DNA of 64,000 nt from a virus. The position numbers were made by a program, and so were the translations under genes. The DNA lies in IMG/VR virus record IMGVR_UViG_3300023180_000036, positions 18,463 to 82,462 of that record; one strand, given 5' to 3'. The first letter of the stretch is position 1, and each line of letters starts with the position of its first letter. The notes under the pieces are model-generated. The model was not told the DNA's origin and made no database searches. It was given only the letters and a program-made list of their open reading frames with translations. Shown in pieces: positions 7,624 to 18,800 of the stretch.

Positions 7624-8474
7624 TGTTTACATATTTTTACCATCAGAGAATAAGAAAGTCAGTAGCTTTATTTGGAACCCTTTTTAATAACATTTATGTT
7701 ATTCGTAAAGATAAAACTGGAAAATCAATTAGTCAAATTAAAGTGCCTTTAGCATATGCACCAAGAGAAAAATATTTAGAAAGAATTAGAACAAATCCAG
7801 ATTTAAGAAATAATTCTCAGATTGCTCTTAAACTTCCTAGAATGTCATTTGAAATTACAAGTATTGGATATGACCCAGAAAGAAAACTTCCTAAATTAAA
7901 TAATTATCATAGAGGTATTACTAATACAACAAGGGATAAGTTTTTTTCTCCAAGTCCATATCAGATTACTTTTCAATTAAATATTTTTTCTAAAAATCAA
8001 GACGATGCCTTACAAATAGTTGAGCAGATTCTTCCTTACTTTAATCCTCAATATACTATTAGTATTAAACCTTTTAATGATGCTCATTCTGATATAGTTG
8101 AAGATGTTCCTGTTACAATACAGGGTGTAAATTTTAGTGATGATTTTGAAGGAACGCTTGAAAATAGAAGAACAATTATTTATACATTAGATTTTGGAAT
8201 GTCTGTTAACTTTTACGGTCCAATTGATCCTCAATCAATTGTTCGTCGTGTGGATACTACCATACATCAAGCTGTAGATTTCAGTGTTACCGATGATCCA
8301 AAATTAGAAAGAATTATTACCACACCGAATCCTATTGAAGTTAATCCAGATAGTGATTATGGATTTGACACAACATTAGACGTATATGATAATGAACCAG
8401 AAGTTATATTATCATCACTATATGTCGAAGATGATTATGTATTATCAGGTTATGTAGACTCTTCGGGTGCATAA
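7623..8474 (+). CDS. 15: tail sheath stabiliser / tail completion protein gp15
   Basis: Begins MFTYFYHQRIRKSVALFGTL, with the strongly conserved LPRMSFEITSIGYDPERKLP region at about residues 76-96, diagnostic for T4-like gp15. In T4 a gp15 hexamer caps the tail and joins it to the neck. 283 residues, near T4 size. The acidic C-terminal tail contains DSxYV-like elements similar to nearby fibre proteins. Confidence 0.9.
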   Translation: MFTYFYHQRIRKSVALFGTLFNNIYVIRKDKTGKSISQIKVPLAYAPREKYLERIRTNPDLRNNSQIALKLPRMSFEITSIGYDPERKLPKLNNYHRGITNTTRDKFFSPSPYQITFQLNIFSKNQDDALQIVEQILPYFNPQYTISIKPFNDAHSDIVEDVPVTIQGVNFSDDFEGTLENRRTIIYTLDFGMSVNFYGPIDPQSIVRRVDTTIHQAVDFSVTDDPKLERIITTPNPIEVNPDSDYGFDTTLDVYDNEPEVILSSLYVEDDYVLSGYVDSSGA

Positions 8475-8489
8475 AAACAGGAGATAGAA

Positions 8490-9569
8490 ATGCCAATTGT
8501 TCTTAGAAACAGTAAAAACTCTGCTCTAACACACTCGGAGCTTGACGGAAACTTTACGGATCTTGATACTCGAGTTAATTCAAAAGCAGATTCATCTACT
8601 ATTACAGGAATAGTAGATCAAGATTATATTAGAAATAGACAGATTACATATTTGGATTCTGTTGATATTACATCAAGGATTACATCACTTATTGATTCTA
8701 ATTATATACAAACAAGACAAAATACTTATGATAATGCAGATGTTAATACTCACTTAAATCTTGGTAATGCTGCTCCTAATCAAATTCTTAGTTGGACAGG
8801 TGCAGACTTTGATTGGATTAATCAGACATCAGGAACTGGTGGAGGAATTGATTCTGCTGTAGTTATTAATATTGTAGATTCAGCATATATTCAAGCTAGA
8901 CAACAGACAGCAGTAACTTATACAAATTCAGATGTTGACACTCATCTAAACACAAGCACCGCAAGCGCAAATGAAATTTTAAGTTGGACTGGTACTGATT
9001 ATGATTGGGTAGCACAGTCGGGTGGTGGTAGCGGATTGGATTCTGCGGGTGTTGCTTCTTATTTGAATGGAGGTTGGAACTTTCATCTTATTCCTGATAC
9101 AAATTCTACTTATGATATCGGCAGCGCAGAATATAAGGTAAGACACTTATATTTAAGTGATAATAGTTTATATTTCGACTCTGGTCAGACTAGTATAGGA
9201 TTTGAAACTATAGGAACTAGTAAAAATCTTAAATTTAATAATAATGTAGTAAAAGAAGCATCTCATACCGAAGAAGCAGGCGGACCAGTTGATATAAGTA
9301 AAACAAACCATTTTGTTACTACAGGAGCTACATATGACCTTCCAAATGGAGAGTATGTAGGACAAGAATTAAAATTCTGGCATAAAACACAAGGCGGAAC
9401 AAACATAGTTAGAGTGAATGTGCTTAATGCAAAATGGAGAAATGGTGGTGGAGTACTAAGTACTATTCCTAATATGTTATGGGATCAAGATAAAACAAAT
9501 ACTGCATGCTATGGCTGCATCTGGGATGGTGAAGCTTGGATTATTGGAGAAGGTTCATTAGGAGCATAA
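8490..9569 (+). CDS. fibre-like virion protein inserted between gp15 and gp16
   Basis: Starts MPIVLRNSKNSALTHSELDGNFTDLD, the LxxxELDxNF entry motif common in marine phage fibres. It carries repeated DSxYIxxRQ units (about residues 40-145), two copies of LSWTGxDxDW, Gly/Ser linkers and a beta-rich C-terminal domain (residues about 215-359). In T4, genes 15 and 16 are adjacent, so this is an insertion of an adhesin gene into the packaging operon. A virion fibre or whisker role is likely; the receptor is unknown. Confidence 0.65.
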   Translation: MPIVLRNSKNSALTHSELDGNFTDLDTRVNSKADSSTITGIVDQDYIRNRQITYLDSVDITSRITSLIDSNYIQTRQNTYDNADVNTHLNLGNAAPNQILSWTGADFDWINQTSGTGGGIDSAVVINIVDSAYIQARQQTAVTYTNSDVDTHLNTSTASANEILSWTGTDYDWVAQSGGGSGLDSAGVASYLNGGWNFHLIPDTNSTYDIGSAEYKVRHLYLSDNSLYFDSGQTSIGFETIGTSKNLKFNNNVVKEASHTEEAGGPVDISKTNHFVTTGATYDLPNGEYVGQELKFWHKTQGGTNIVRVNVLNAKWRNGGGVLSTIPNMLWDQDKTNTACYGCIWDGEAWIIGEGSLGA

Positions 9570-9570
9570 C

Positions 9571-9939
9571 GTGAGTGAAGATAGAGTAGATGATGACTTC
9601 GAATATTCAAGAAGAACTTATTATGATCTAATAGAAAAAGGTCAGGGTGCTCTTGAAGAGATGATGGAAGTCGCTAAGCAACTGGAACATCCCAGAGCAT
9701 TTGAAGTTGTATCTGGGATGATTAAAAATATATCAGACGTAAATGATAGACTTATGGATCTTCATAAGAAAAAGAAAGATTATTTAAAAAAAGACGAACC
9801 TAAACAGGTTGAAGGAACAACCAATAATAATCTTTTTGTTGGTTCTACCGTAGAACTGCAACGTATGCTTCAAGATATGAATAAAAAACAAGATAATGTA
9901 ATTGATATTACGGACAGATTAAGAGATGAATCAGAGTGA
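9571..9939 (+). CDS. 16: terminase small subunit gp16
   Basis: GTG start at 9571, preceded by AGGAG at 9560-9564. The 122-residue acidic, helical protein (DDDFEYSRRTYYDLIEKG, then AFEVVSGMIK and a mid-protein coiled coil) fits T4-like gp16, which regulates the gp17 packaging motor and recognises DNA. It overlaps gp17 by 14 bases, as expected for this pair. Confidence 0.85.
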   Translation: MSEDRVDDDFEYSRRTYYDLIEKGQGALEEMMEVAKQLEHPRAFEVVSGMIKNISDVNDRLMDLHKKKKDYLKKDEPKQVEGTTNNNLFVGSTVELQRMLQDMNKKQDNVIDITDRLRDESE

Positions 9940-11518
9940 AAGTTACCTCGGTAACCCAAACGTAAAACGTGATGGTATTGTTCAGCAGTGGACTCAAGAA
10001 CAGATAAATGAGTATGTAAAGTGTTCTCAAGATTCTTCATACTTTGCAAAAAATTACTGTAAAATTATATCGCTTGATAAAGGATTAGTGCCTTTTATTT
10101 TATATCCATATCAAGAGAAAATGTTTAAACATTTTAATGATAATAGATTTTCAATAGTTCTTGCTTGTCGGCAATCGGGTAAATCTATTTCTTCTGTTGC
10201 TTATTTGCTTTGGTTTGCATTATTTCATCCCGAAAAAACTATTGCAATTATGGCAAATAAAGGTGCTACTGCAAGAGAAATGCTTAGTAGAATTACTCTT
10301 ATGCTTGAAAACTTACCGTTCTTTTTACAACCTGGATGTAAAGCACTTAATAAAGGATCTATAGAATTTAGTAATAATTCAAGAATAGTTGCAGCTGCTA
10401 CATCTGGTTCTTCTATTCGTGGTATGTCTGTTAATCTTTTATATCTTGATGAATTTGCTTTTGTGGAACGAGCAAATGAATTTTATACTTCAACATATCC
10501 TGTTGTTTCATCTGGTAAAGATACAAAAGTAATTATTACCTCCACTGCTAATGGTATTGGTAATGTATTTCATAAGATATGGGAAGGTGCTACTCAAGGA
10601 GTTAATGAATATAAATCATTTAGAGTAGATTGGTGGGATGTTCCTGGAAGAGATAAAGAATGGGCAAAGCAAACTATTGCTAATACCTCTCAGTTACAGT
10701 TTGATCAAGAATTTGGAAATACATTCTTCGGCACAGGAGATACTCTTATTGGTGCTGAAACTTTATTATCTTTAAGAAGAAAAGATCCTATCCAAATAAC
10801 AAAGGAAGGTGTTAAAATATATGAAAAACCTGTAAAAGGTCATCAATACATTATGACTGTAGATGTTGCAAAGGGTAGAGGTCAAGATTATTCGACTTTT
10901 AATTTACTCGATGTGACGGCTAATCCATTTAAACAGGTTGCAGTCTATCGCAACAATACTATTTCTCCATTACTCTACCCAAATATTATTTATAAATTTG
11001 CAACCTCTTATAATGAAGCTATGGTGGTAATTGAATCAAATGATGCAGGACAAGTTGTCTGTAATGGTCTATACCACGAATTAGAATATGAAAATATGTT
11101 TGTTGAGTCAACCGTAAAAGCTAATTCTCTTGGATTACTTATGACTAGAAAAGTTAAACGTATTGGTTGTTCTTCTTTTAAAGATTTGTTGGAAAACCAA
11201 AAAATAGAAATAGTCGATGAAAATACTATACTTGAAATATCTACATTTGTTGCAAAAGGTCAGTCATATGAAGCATCTCAAGGTAATCACGATGATTTAG
11301 TAATGAATTTTATTATGTTTAGTTATTTTAGCGGAACAATATTTTTTAATGAAATAACAGATATTAACATTAAAAAAATGATGTTTGAAGAAAGAATGAA
11401 AGAAATTGAAGATGATATATTACCATTTGGATTTATAGATGATGGATTAGATCAGCAACCACAATATGATCCAGAAAGAGAAGGATGGGCTGTTGAGTAT
11501 AGTCATGAAAACTTCTAA
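9926..11518 (+). CDS. 17: terminase large subunit gp17
   Basis: DNA-packaging ATPase and headful nuclease. Walker A-type ACRQSGKS at about residues 80-87 and Walker B LLYLDEFAF with Asp-Glu at 175-176 identify the motor domain. The C-terminal RNase H-fold nuclease is marked by MTVDVAKGRGQDYS and the late Asp pair in GNHDDLVMNF. 530 residues is within the usual T4-like range. There is no intron or inserted element. Confidence 0.97.
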   Translation: MNQSESYLGNPNVKRDGIVQQWTQEQINEYVKCSQDSSYFAKNYCKIISLDKGLVPFILYPYQEKMFKHFNDNRFSIVLACRQSGKSISSVAYLLWFALFHPEKTIAIMANKGATAREMLSRITLMLENLPFFLQPGCKALNKGSIEFSNNSRIVAAATSGSSIRGMSVNLLYLDEFAFVERANEFYTSTYPVVSSGKDTKVIITSTANGIGNVFHKIWEGATQGVNEYKSFRVDWWDVPGRDKEWAKQTIANTSQLQFDQEFGNTFFGTGDTLIGAETLLSLRRKDPIQITKEGVKIYEKPVKGHQYIMTVDVAKGRGQDYSTFNLLDVTANPFKQVAVYRNNTISPLLYPNIIYKFATSYNEAMVVIESNDAGQVVCNGLYHELEYENMFVESTVKANSLGLLMTRKVKRIGCSSFKDLLENQKIEIVDENTILEISTFVAKGQSYEASQGNHDDLVMNFIMFSYFSGTIFFNEITDINIKKMMFEERMKEIEDDILPFGFIDDGLDQQPQYDPEREGWAVEYSHENF

Positions 11519-11529
11519 ACTCATTTTTA

Positions 11530-11537
11530 TATAAATA
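11530..11537 (+). promoter_or_regulatory. T4-type late promoter TATAAATA (gp18)
   Basis: TATAAATA preceded by a T run (CATTTTTA), 69 bases before the tail sheath gene. The placement matches the need for heavy late expression of sheath and tube. Confidence 0.85.
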
Positions 11538-11605
11538 CTATTAATTGAAAAAAAACGTATTATGGAATAGCTTATAATTTACCAAAATGGAAAAAGGAAA
11601 GAGAC

Positions 11606-13660
11606 ATGGCTTTATATACAGCATCAGAGTCTCCGGCAATTATTACTCGTGAAGTTGACCTAACTAACGGAGTCCCAAACGTACCTACATCAACCGGGGT
11701 ATTAGTAGGAGATTTTCGCTGGGGTCCTGTAAATCAGCCGGTACTCGTTAACAACGAAGCAACTCTTGCAAGTAAATTTGGAAATCCTGATCAAGACGAA
11801 GATAGAGCAGTAGATTTCCTTAGTGCATCGAGTTACTTACAATATTCAGATGATCTTTATGTCATTAGAGCAATCACAAAATCTACAGCTACTGGCGGAG
11901 CACAAATTCCAGCAGTACTTACTGCAACAACCGCAAATGGTATTATTACTGCAGTTTCTGTAGCACCAAATGGCGGTTATACTTCTGAACCAACAGTTAC
12001 AATTTCAGCACCAGATTCTGGCGAAACTCCAGTATTTACTGTAGTTTATGACGCAGTAAATGATGAAATTGATTCAATTACTGTACTTAATGATTCAGAC
12101 GGTCAAGGTAATATTACCTATAGATACGATACTCCACCAGTATTTACAATTACTGGAGGCGGAAGAGAAACGGTTGCAATTAATGCATATGATGCCACAA
12201 ACACACCAGAAACATTACCTGTTGTAGAAAATCGTGATGGTTGGGATGCAGACAAATCAGGTCATGCAAACAACAATCATCTTACCATTGCTAAATGGCC
12301 TGGTGAACTAGGAAACTCATTAAAAGTTTGCTATTGTGGTGCTAATGATTCAGATTTCACTAACTGGACTTATACTGCAAGCGCTGGTCAAACAATTAAT
12401 TTAAGTTCATATTTTACTGGAGCTCCAGGAACATCACAATTTGCAGCCGATAGAGGTGCTTCAAATGATGAAGTTCATGTTGTTGTAATTGATGAAGATG
12501 GTGAATTTACTGGCGTTCCCAATAGAGTACTTGAAGTTTTCCCATTCTTATCTCTTGCATCAAATGCAAAAACAGAACAGGGTACGGTAAATTATGCACC
12601 TGATGTTGTTGCTAAAAGTTCAAGTTATATTTGGATTGCTAAAATGCCAGCAGCATTTGGTTCAAATGCAGGTACTGCAACAACTAATGGTAAAAATTAT
12701 GCAGGGCCCGGAGTTTTAACACATTCTACAAGTCTTGTAAATGGTTCAAATTCGGGAAGTATAAGTTCTGCTGAATATGCAACAGCATTTGCAACAGTAA
12801 ATGATCCAAATAATATATCTGTAGATTTCTTAATTGCTCCAGGTATGGGTAGTGCATCAGAACAACAAACTGTAGTAAACAATATGGTATCTATTGCAGA
12901 AAACGATAGAAAAGACTGTGTAGTTGTTACGTCTCCAAACAGAGCTGCAATAATAGGAAGTGCTAATCCTAGAACAGATATTATTGCTGCACAATCTAGT
13001 AATGTATTTACTCGTAGTTCATATCTATTTGCAGATTCAAATTATCTTAAGGTATATGATAAATTTAATGATAGATATATCTTCATACCTGCTGCAGCTT
13101 CAACTGCTGGTATTATGGCAGCTTCAGATAATGATACAGCACCTTGGTTTTCACCCGCTGGAACAAGAAGAGGAAGATACTTTGGTGTAACATCTCTGGC
13201 ATATAACCCAGATAAATCTGATAGAGATGAACTATATAAAGCTGGATTTAATCCAATTGCAAATATTCCAGGGCAAGGAATTACTTTATATGGTGATAAA
13301 ACTCATCTATCAAGACCTTCTGCATTTGATAGAATTAATGTTCGTAGATTGTTCCTTACTCTCGAAAGAGCAATATCTTCGGCCGCTCAAAATATTCTCT
13401 TTGAATTCAATGATGAATTTACAAGAGCTGAGTTTGTAAATATTGTAGAACCAGTTCTTAGAAATATTCAGGGCAGAAGAGGTATTACTGATTTTAAACT
13501 TGTGTGTGATGAAACTAATAATACACCAGAAATAGTTGACACAAATCAGTTCATAGCAAATATCTTCATTAAACCCGCAAGATCGATCAACTTCATTACT
13601 CTTAATTTTGTAGCGGTAAGATCTGGCGTTTCTTTTGAAGAAGTCGTCGGCGCAGTATAA
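11606..13660 (+). CDS. 18: tail sheath protein gp18
   Basis: Contractile tail sheath subunit. The N-terminus SPAIITREVDLTNGVPNVPT...GDFRWGPVNQPV is the conserved sheath start. The C-terminal third (DRINVRRLFLTLERAI, then FEFNDEFTRAEFVN) is the polymerising core. 684 residues, close to T4 gp18. Residues about 95-205 (Ala/Thr/Val-rich strands) form the variable outward domain. A GGAAAGAGAC site precedes ATG at 11606, and gp19 follows after 15 bases. Confidence 0.97.
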   Translation: MALYTASESPAIITREVDLTNGVPNVPTSTGVLVGDFRWGPVNQPVLVNNEATLASKFGNPDQDEDRAVDFLSASSYLQYSDDLYVIRAITKSTATGGAQIPAVLTATTANGIITAVSVAPNGGYTSEPTVTISAPDSGETPVFTVVYDAVNDEIDSITVLNDSDGQGNITYRYDTPPVFTITGGGRETVAINAYDATNTPETLPVVENRDGWDADKSGHANNNHLTIAKWPGELGNSLKVCYCGANDSDFTNWTYTASAGQTINLSSYFTGAPGTSQFAADRGASNDEVHVVVIDEDGEFTGVPNRVLEVFPFLSLASNAKTEQGTVNYAPDVVAKSSSYIWIAKMPAAFGSNAGTATTNGKNYAGPGVLTHSTSLVNGSNSGSISSAEYATAFATVNDPNNISVDFLIAPGMGSASEQQTVVNNMVSIAENDRKDCVVVTSPNRAAIIGSANPRTDIIAAQSSNVFTRSSYLFADSNYLKVYDKFNDRYIFIPAAASTAGIMAASDNDTAPWFSPAGTRRGRYFGVTSLAYNPDKSDRDELYKAGFNPIANIPGQGITLYGDKTHLSRPSAFDRINVRRLFLTLERAISSAAQNILFEFNDEFTRAEFVNIVEPVLRNIQGRRGITDFKLVCDETNNTPEIVDTNQFIANIFIKPARSINFITLNFVAVRSGVSFEEVVGAV

Positions 13661-13675
13661 TAGGGGTATATAAAA

Positions 13676-14221
13676 ATGGCAATTTTAGGCGTAAATGATT
13701 TTAAATCAAAACTTAGAGGTGGAGGCGCACGCCCAAATCTCTTTCAAGTAATATTAACTTTCCCGGCTTATGTTACCGGGGACGTTGAACTTGCATCATT
13801 CTTAATTAAAGCTGCTCAGATGCCGGCTTCAACTATGGGAACAATTCCAGTACCATATAGAGGGCGTCAATTGCAGATAGCTGGAGATAGAGTATTTGAG
13901 CCATGGACAGTTACTGTTATTAACGACACTGATTTTAAAATTAGACAGTCAATGGAACAGTGGATGAATGGTATAAATGCACATCAAGCAAATACTGGTC
14001 TTACTAATCCAGCAGATTATCAAGTTGATGCTGCAGTACAGCAGTTGGATAAAGATGCTTCTGTTCTATATGAATACAGATTTAGAGGTATTTTCCCAAC
14101 GGCAATTTCTTCAATTGATCTATCTTATGAAAATGTAGATACTATTGAAGAATTTGGTGTGGAGTTCCAACTTCAATATTGGGAGAGTATTACTCCTGAT
14201 GGGTCTACAGTAACTACTTAA
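13676..14221 (+). CDS. 19: tail tube protein gp19
   Basis: Inner tube subunit through which DNA is injected. MAILGVNDFKSKLRGGGARPNLFQV and the ASFLIKAAQMPASTMGTIPVPYRGR block are characteristic of T4-like gp19. 181 residues, near T4 length of 163. It is transcribed with gp18 and followed immediately by a strong terminator-like hairpin, which separates tail from head genes. Confidence 0.96.
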   Translation: MAILGVNDFKSKLRGGGARPNLFQVILTFPAYVTGDVELASFLIKAAQMPASTMGTIPVPYRGRQLQIAGDRVFEPWTVTVINDTDFKIRQSMEQWMNGINAHQANTGLTNPADYQVDAAVQQLDKDASVLYEYRFRGIFPTAISSIDLSYENVDTIEEFGVEFQLQYWESITPDGSTVTT

Positions 14222-14241
14222 AAGTTGAATAAATATAATTT

Positions 14242-14272
14242 GGTTAGGGGAAAAATTCCCCTAACCTTTATA
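14242..14272 (+). terminator. intrinsic terminator after gp19
   Basis: Perfect 11-bp inverted repeat GGTTAGGGGAA / TTCCCCTAACC (14242-14266) with a three-base loop, followed by TTTATAT. GC-rich compared with surroundings. Confidence 0.85.
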
Positions 14273-14288
14273 TAGTTAAAGGATAGTT

Positions 14289-15806
14289 ATGGCAGATAAT
14301 TCAATTAAGCTTTTTGGATTTGAAATCAAAAGGGCTAACTCATCTGAAAAAGCACAGCAGAAAATTAAATCGGTTGTTCCTCAAACCGATGATGATGGTG
14401 CTGGTTATATTACTGCTTCCGGTAGTCATTTTGGTCAATATTTAGATATAGACGGAAGTTCTGCAAAAGATAATTATCAGATGATAAGAAAATATCGTGG
14501 TGTTGCAGTACATCCAGAAGTAGATAATGCTATTGAAGATATTGTTAATGAAGCGATTGTTGGTGATGAAGATATAGAACCTATTAGTCTTACACTTGAA
14601 GATGTTGAATTTCCAGAAAATGTTAAAAAACAAATACAAGAAGAATTTGAAAATATTCTTGGTATGTTAAATTTTTCAGAAAACGGACACGATATATTTA
14701 GAAGATGGTATATTGATGGTAGATTATATCATCATTTAGTAGTTGATGAAAAAAATGAAAAAGCTGGAATACAGGACATTAGATTTATAGACGCTTTAAA
14801 AATTCGTAAAATGAAAGAGGTAAAAAAGAAAAAAGACCCTCTTACAAATGCGGATATTATAGAAAGTGTAAAAGAGTATTATGTTTATCAAGAAAGACCA
14901 GGTCAAGAAAGACAAGCAGTAAAGTTTACTCTTGATTCTATCAGTTATGTAACATCAGGACTATTAGATGAAACTCGTAAAAAAGTAGTATCTCATTTAC
15001 ATAAATGTATTAAACCAATTAATCAGTTAAGAATGATGGAAGACTCGCTTGTCATTTATAGACTTGCTAGAGCACCAGAACGTAGAATTTTTTATATTGA
15101 TGTAGGTAACTTACCAAAAGGTAAAGCTGAAGAATACATGAAAAATATTATGACCAAATATCGTAATAAATTAGTATATGACGCTCAAAATGGAGAACTA
15201 AGAGATGACCGTAAACATATGTCTATGTTGGAAGATTTTTGGTTACCTCGTAGAGAAGGTGGTAGAGGTACTGAAATCTCTACTTTACCAGGAGGAGAAA
15301 ATCTTGGTCAGATAGATGACATAGTTTATTTCCAAAAACGTGTTTATCGTGCATTAAACGTTCCTATTAATAGATTAGAACAGGAAGCACAATTTTCTCT
15401 CGGACGTTCAACAGAAATATCAAGAGACGAAGTTAAATTTCAAAAATTTATTGATAGACTTCGTAAAAAATTTAGTCACTTATTCTTAGGAATCTTAAAA
15501 AAACAGCTTATTTTAAAAAAGATCATTACCGACTCTGATTGGGATAATCACAAAATACATTTTAAAATTGATTATGCAAGAGATAATTATTTTGCAGAAT
15601 CTAAAGAAAGTGAAATATTAAAAGATCGAATTCAAACTCTTGATATGATGCAACAGTATGTTGGAGAATATTATACTAAAGATTGGGTTATGAGAAATGT
15701 TCTAAAGTTTACCGAAGAAGAAATGAAAGAAATGGAACAAGACGTAGATGATGAAAATCAAGAAAAAGCAGATGAGATAGATAATATTGAATCTGATAAC
15801 ACATAG
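14289..15806 (+). CDS. 20: portal protein gp20
   Basis: Dodecameric portal at the packaging vertex. Typical gp20 landmarks include YRGVAVHPEVDNAIEDIVNEAI (about residues 68-90), the RRIFYIDVGNLPKGKAEEY segment and the FWLPRREGGRGTEISTLPGG block (about 317-337). 505 residues, normal size. It starts just after the gp19 terminator; I do not see an exact TATAAATA directly ahead of it. Confidence 0.97.
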   Translation: MADNSIKLFGFEIKRANSSEKAQQKIKSVVPQTDDDGAGYITASGSHFGQYLDIDGSSAKDNYQMIRKYRGVAVHPEVDNAIEDIVNEAIVGDEDIEPISLTLEDVEFPENVKKQIQEEFENILGMLNFSENGHDIFRRWYIDGRLYHHLVVDEKNEKAGIQDIRFIDALKIRKMKEVKKKKDPLTNADIIESVKEYYVYQERPGQERQAVKFTLDSISYVTSGLLDETRKKVVSHLHKCIKPINQLRMMEDSLVIYRLARAPERRIFYIDVGNLPKGKAEEYMKNIMTKYRNKLVYDAQNGELRDDRKHMSMLEDFWLPRREGGRGTEISTLPGGENLGQIDDIVYFQKRVYRALNVPINRLEQEAQFSLGRSTEISRDEVKFQKFIDRLRKKFSHLFLGILKKQLILKKIITDSDWDNHKIHFKIDYARDNYFAESKESEILKDRIQTLDMMQQYVGEYYTKDWVMRNVLKFTEEEMKEMEQDVDDENQEKADEIDNIESDNT

Positions 15807-15823
15807 CTCAAAGTTTTTAGATA

Positions 15824-18800
15824 ATGTATGATTTAATAACCTATACAACAAATAAAGGGCAAAGTGGAACACTAGATCCGTCTAGTTCGCCAAGTATTAT
15901 AACAAGAACGATTGATTTTGATACAGTCTGGATTGATCTTTCTGTAGATTTAGAACAATCACCAAATCCAGAATATATTCGTGGTTGGTTTTTTGAACTT
16001 AATGAATTACCTGGATATAGTTTTTATCCAAATTCATCTGCAATTCAAACTGGATTAAATCCTCCAGAAAAAAGAATATTTACATCAAATCAGAAAATTA
16101 GATTATACATAGATTTAAATACTATGTTACAACTTGATGGTTTAAGACCTCATGACTTTGTTTTATCTACAGTTGTTGCAACATCAGAAGAAAATTTAAA
16201 AAGAGGAAATTGGATAGAAACTAATCGTTCCGATTTATTTTTTACCATATATGCAAATGGTAATCCTCCTGTGGAATTTTTGGATGTATTACCAGAAACT
16301 TTATTTGAATCAGATTTCGGAGAACCAACAAGAAGTCTTACTATAGACTCTGCCTATATTAATGGGATGAGGGTTGACTCTGCACATATTAGACACTTAG
16401 CATATGTAAATCTCTTAGAAGGCGATTCTGCTTATTTTACTAATGTTACAACTAATAAAATATTAACAGATTTGTTATCTGCAAATATTAATAGTGATAT
16501 ATCTATTTTATCTAATCTTAATATAGATTCTAATAAAATAATAGGTATAGGATCAGAAAATAGTGGTAATGTATTAGATTTAGACTATGATGAACCAACA
16601 GATAGAAATAATAGTATAGCTCTAACTTCAGTTCAATCTATTCATAATTTTTTAGATGTGAATAATAGTGAAGATAGTAATTATTGGGCTTTATATAATA
16701 ATTTAAATGCATATAGTGATTCAATTAATAGAAATAATGCAATATTTTTAATTGATGAAGATGGTACTGTTACAGCAAAAGCTATAAATGTAAATCAGTA
16801 TATTTTAGACAGTGATGGATTAAAATGGTCTAATGATAGTAATGCAAGAATATATTATGATAGTAATTTAAAATTATGGAAAATAGAACCTGGTTTATTT
16901 GAGATAGTAGATTCAGAACAAATTATTGAAAATAATCCTCTTTTATCTATTATATCAACTGGGAGAGACGGTCAGTTTTTATCTTTTGCAGAATCAGCAG
17001 AATCTTATTATTTAGATTATGCATTAAAAACCGGAAGATTTATAATAGATGAACAAACTTTGGCAGAGGAAAAAGATTATATTCCTGATACAGAATTAGA
17101 GTCTATGGATTCTAATGCTAAGTACATATATTATGATCGGTTTAGTAGATTTTCGCATCTTTATGATCAAGGAGTTACATTTCCACTTACTGATTCTGAT
17201 GCTCAACTTTTAGATTCTGATGCTCAAGTTTTAAGATATGATGAAACAACAAATTCAATATATGGCGATTTTGCTACAACGGCTTTTTCTGGAATTATAT
17301 CTCCTAAAAGATATGATACTTATAGAGTAAAAGCAACGTTTAATTCAACCACACCTACTGATTTTCCTATATTTTTAGTAGTTGCTCAATTAAAAATACG
17401 GGGAAAAGAATATACAATTAGTGCGTTCAGAAGACCTAAAGGAACTTTACAAACTTATGGAGATTATTTAGAAACTGGACAAATAATTACAGAACCTCCT
17501 TCATGGGGTTTAGTTTATAATTTTGGTCAAAAAGATGCATACTATTTTGATTTTGATTGGGTATCAAGAGGATCTGCACCGGCACCTGTTACACCAAATT
17601 TTGAAGGTGAAAGTACAAGCGATTGGGTTTCTTCTGGTCAGACAACTGTTTTTGCAGAAAAGGTTGGAAATGTAATAAGTGTTGTAACAAATCAGTTTGG
17701 TGATACTAATATTGAAAATTTTGAATTTAGAACTGGAATTGAATTAGATATTGAAAAAGCAATTGCTAACGGCAAAACTTTTCTTGCACCATTTTTAAAT
17801 GCAGAAACTTCTTATGGTTTTGGTGTTAAAGGGCAGAGTGGTGTTATTATATCAGATATAGCATTTGAAACAGAAGATCCTGAAAAGTATATATTTGATT
17901 TAAAAAATGATATAGTTTATACTTATATTTCCGAAAGAAATTTAACAGAAGGAAATTATCCTACAGTACCAGTTTTAGTTGAAAATGCGGGCTATTATGC
18001 TTTGGATAGTAGTGTTGGTGTTAGCGATATTATGAAAACAGGAAGATTCTTTTATAATGAAAGAACTAAGACACTATTTTGGAAAGATCCAGATAATACA
18101 TATAAACTTATACAGGAAGTAGATTTAAATAGAGACTTTTTAGGTAAATATATTGAACTAAGAGGCACAGGTTTAAATAATAATTCACCAGCATATCTTT
18201 ATATTAATAATGAACCTGATTATTTTGAATTTGATGAAAATCCAATTTTTTTAAATGGTTACCATGGCCATGGTAGAGGTTTGAATCTCACTATATTTGG
18301 AAATGATGGTACTAAAATTTCTTCTAATACTTATGATACTCATGGCGATTCTGCTAATTCCACATTACTAGCAGATGCTATAAACAATATGTCTAATGGT
18401 CAAATTGGAGCAATAACTTCTTATGACGCTTGGATTTCTAATGTAAATGATAAATTAAAAACTGCAGCATTAAGTCAAGGTTTAATGAAATTTTATAATG
18501 CACCAAAATTTCCAATTAGAAATCCCTATGCAGCAGTATTTCAAAAAACTGGAAGCGAAACTCCTAGATCACATGAAACAACTTCTGGAGATTCATCACT
18601 ATCACCACATGCAGATTTAAGTTTTCATATTACAAGAGGAACTTTCCATACTTATGGTCCAGAACAGCCAAATTCTTTATCGGCTTGGAATGGAAAAAAA
18701 GAAGCATGGATAGATGAAAACCATAATACAAAAATTAATCAAACTCTTATGCTTACAGAAGGTAGACGTAAGGGCATGGCTTTTGAGGAAACTTCTTTTA

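Noticed and set aside
12960-13439. Two Leu/Ile-rich plus-strand frames inside gp18
   Set aside because: They lie in another frame of a clearly coding tail-sheath gene, with no ribosome sites and unlikely composition.
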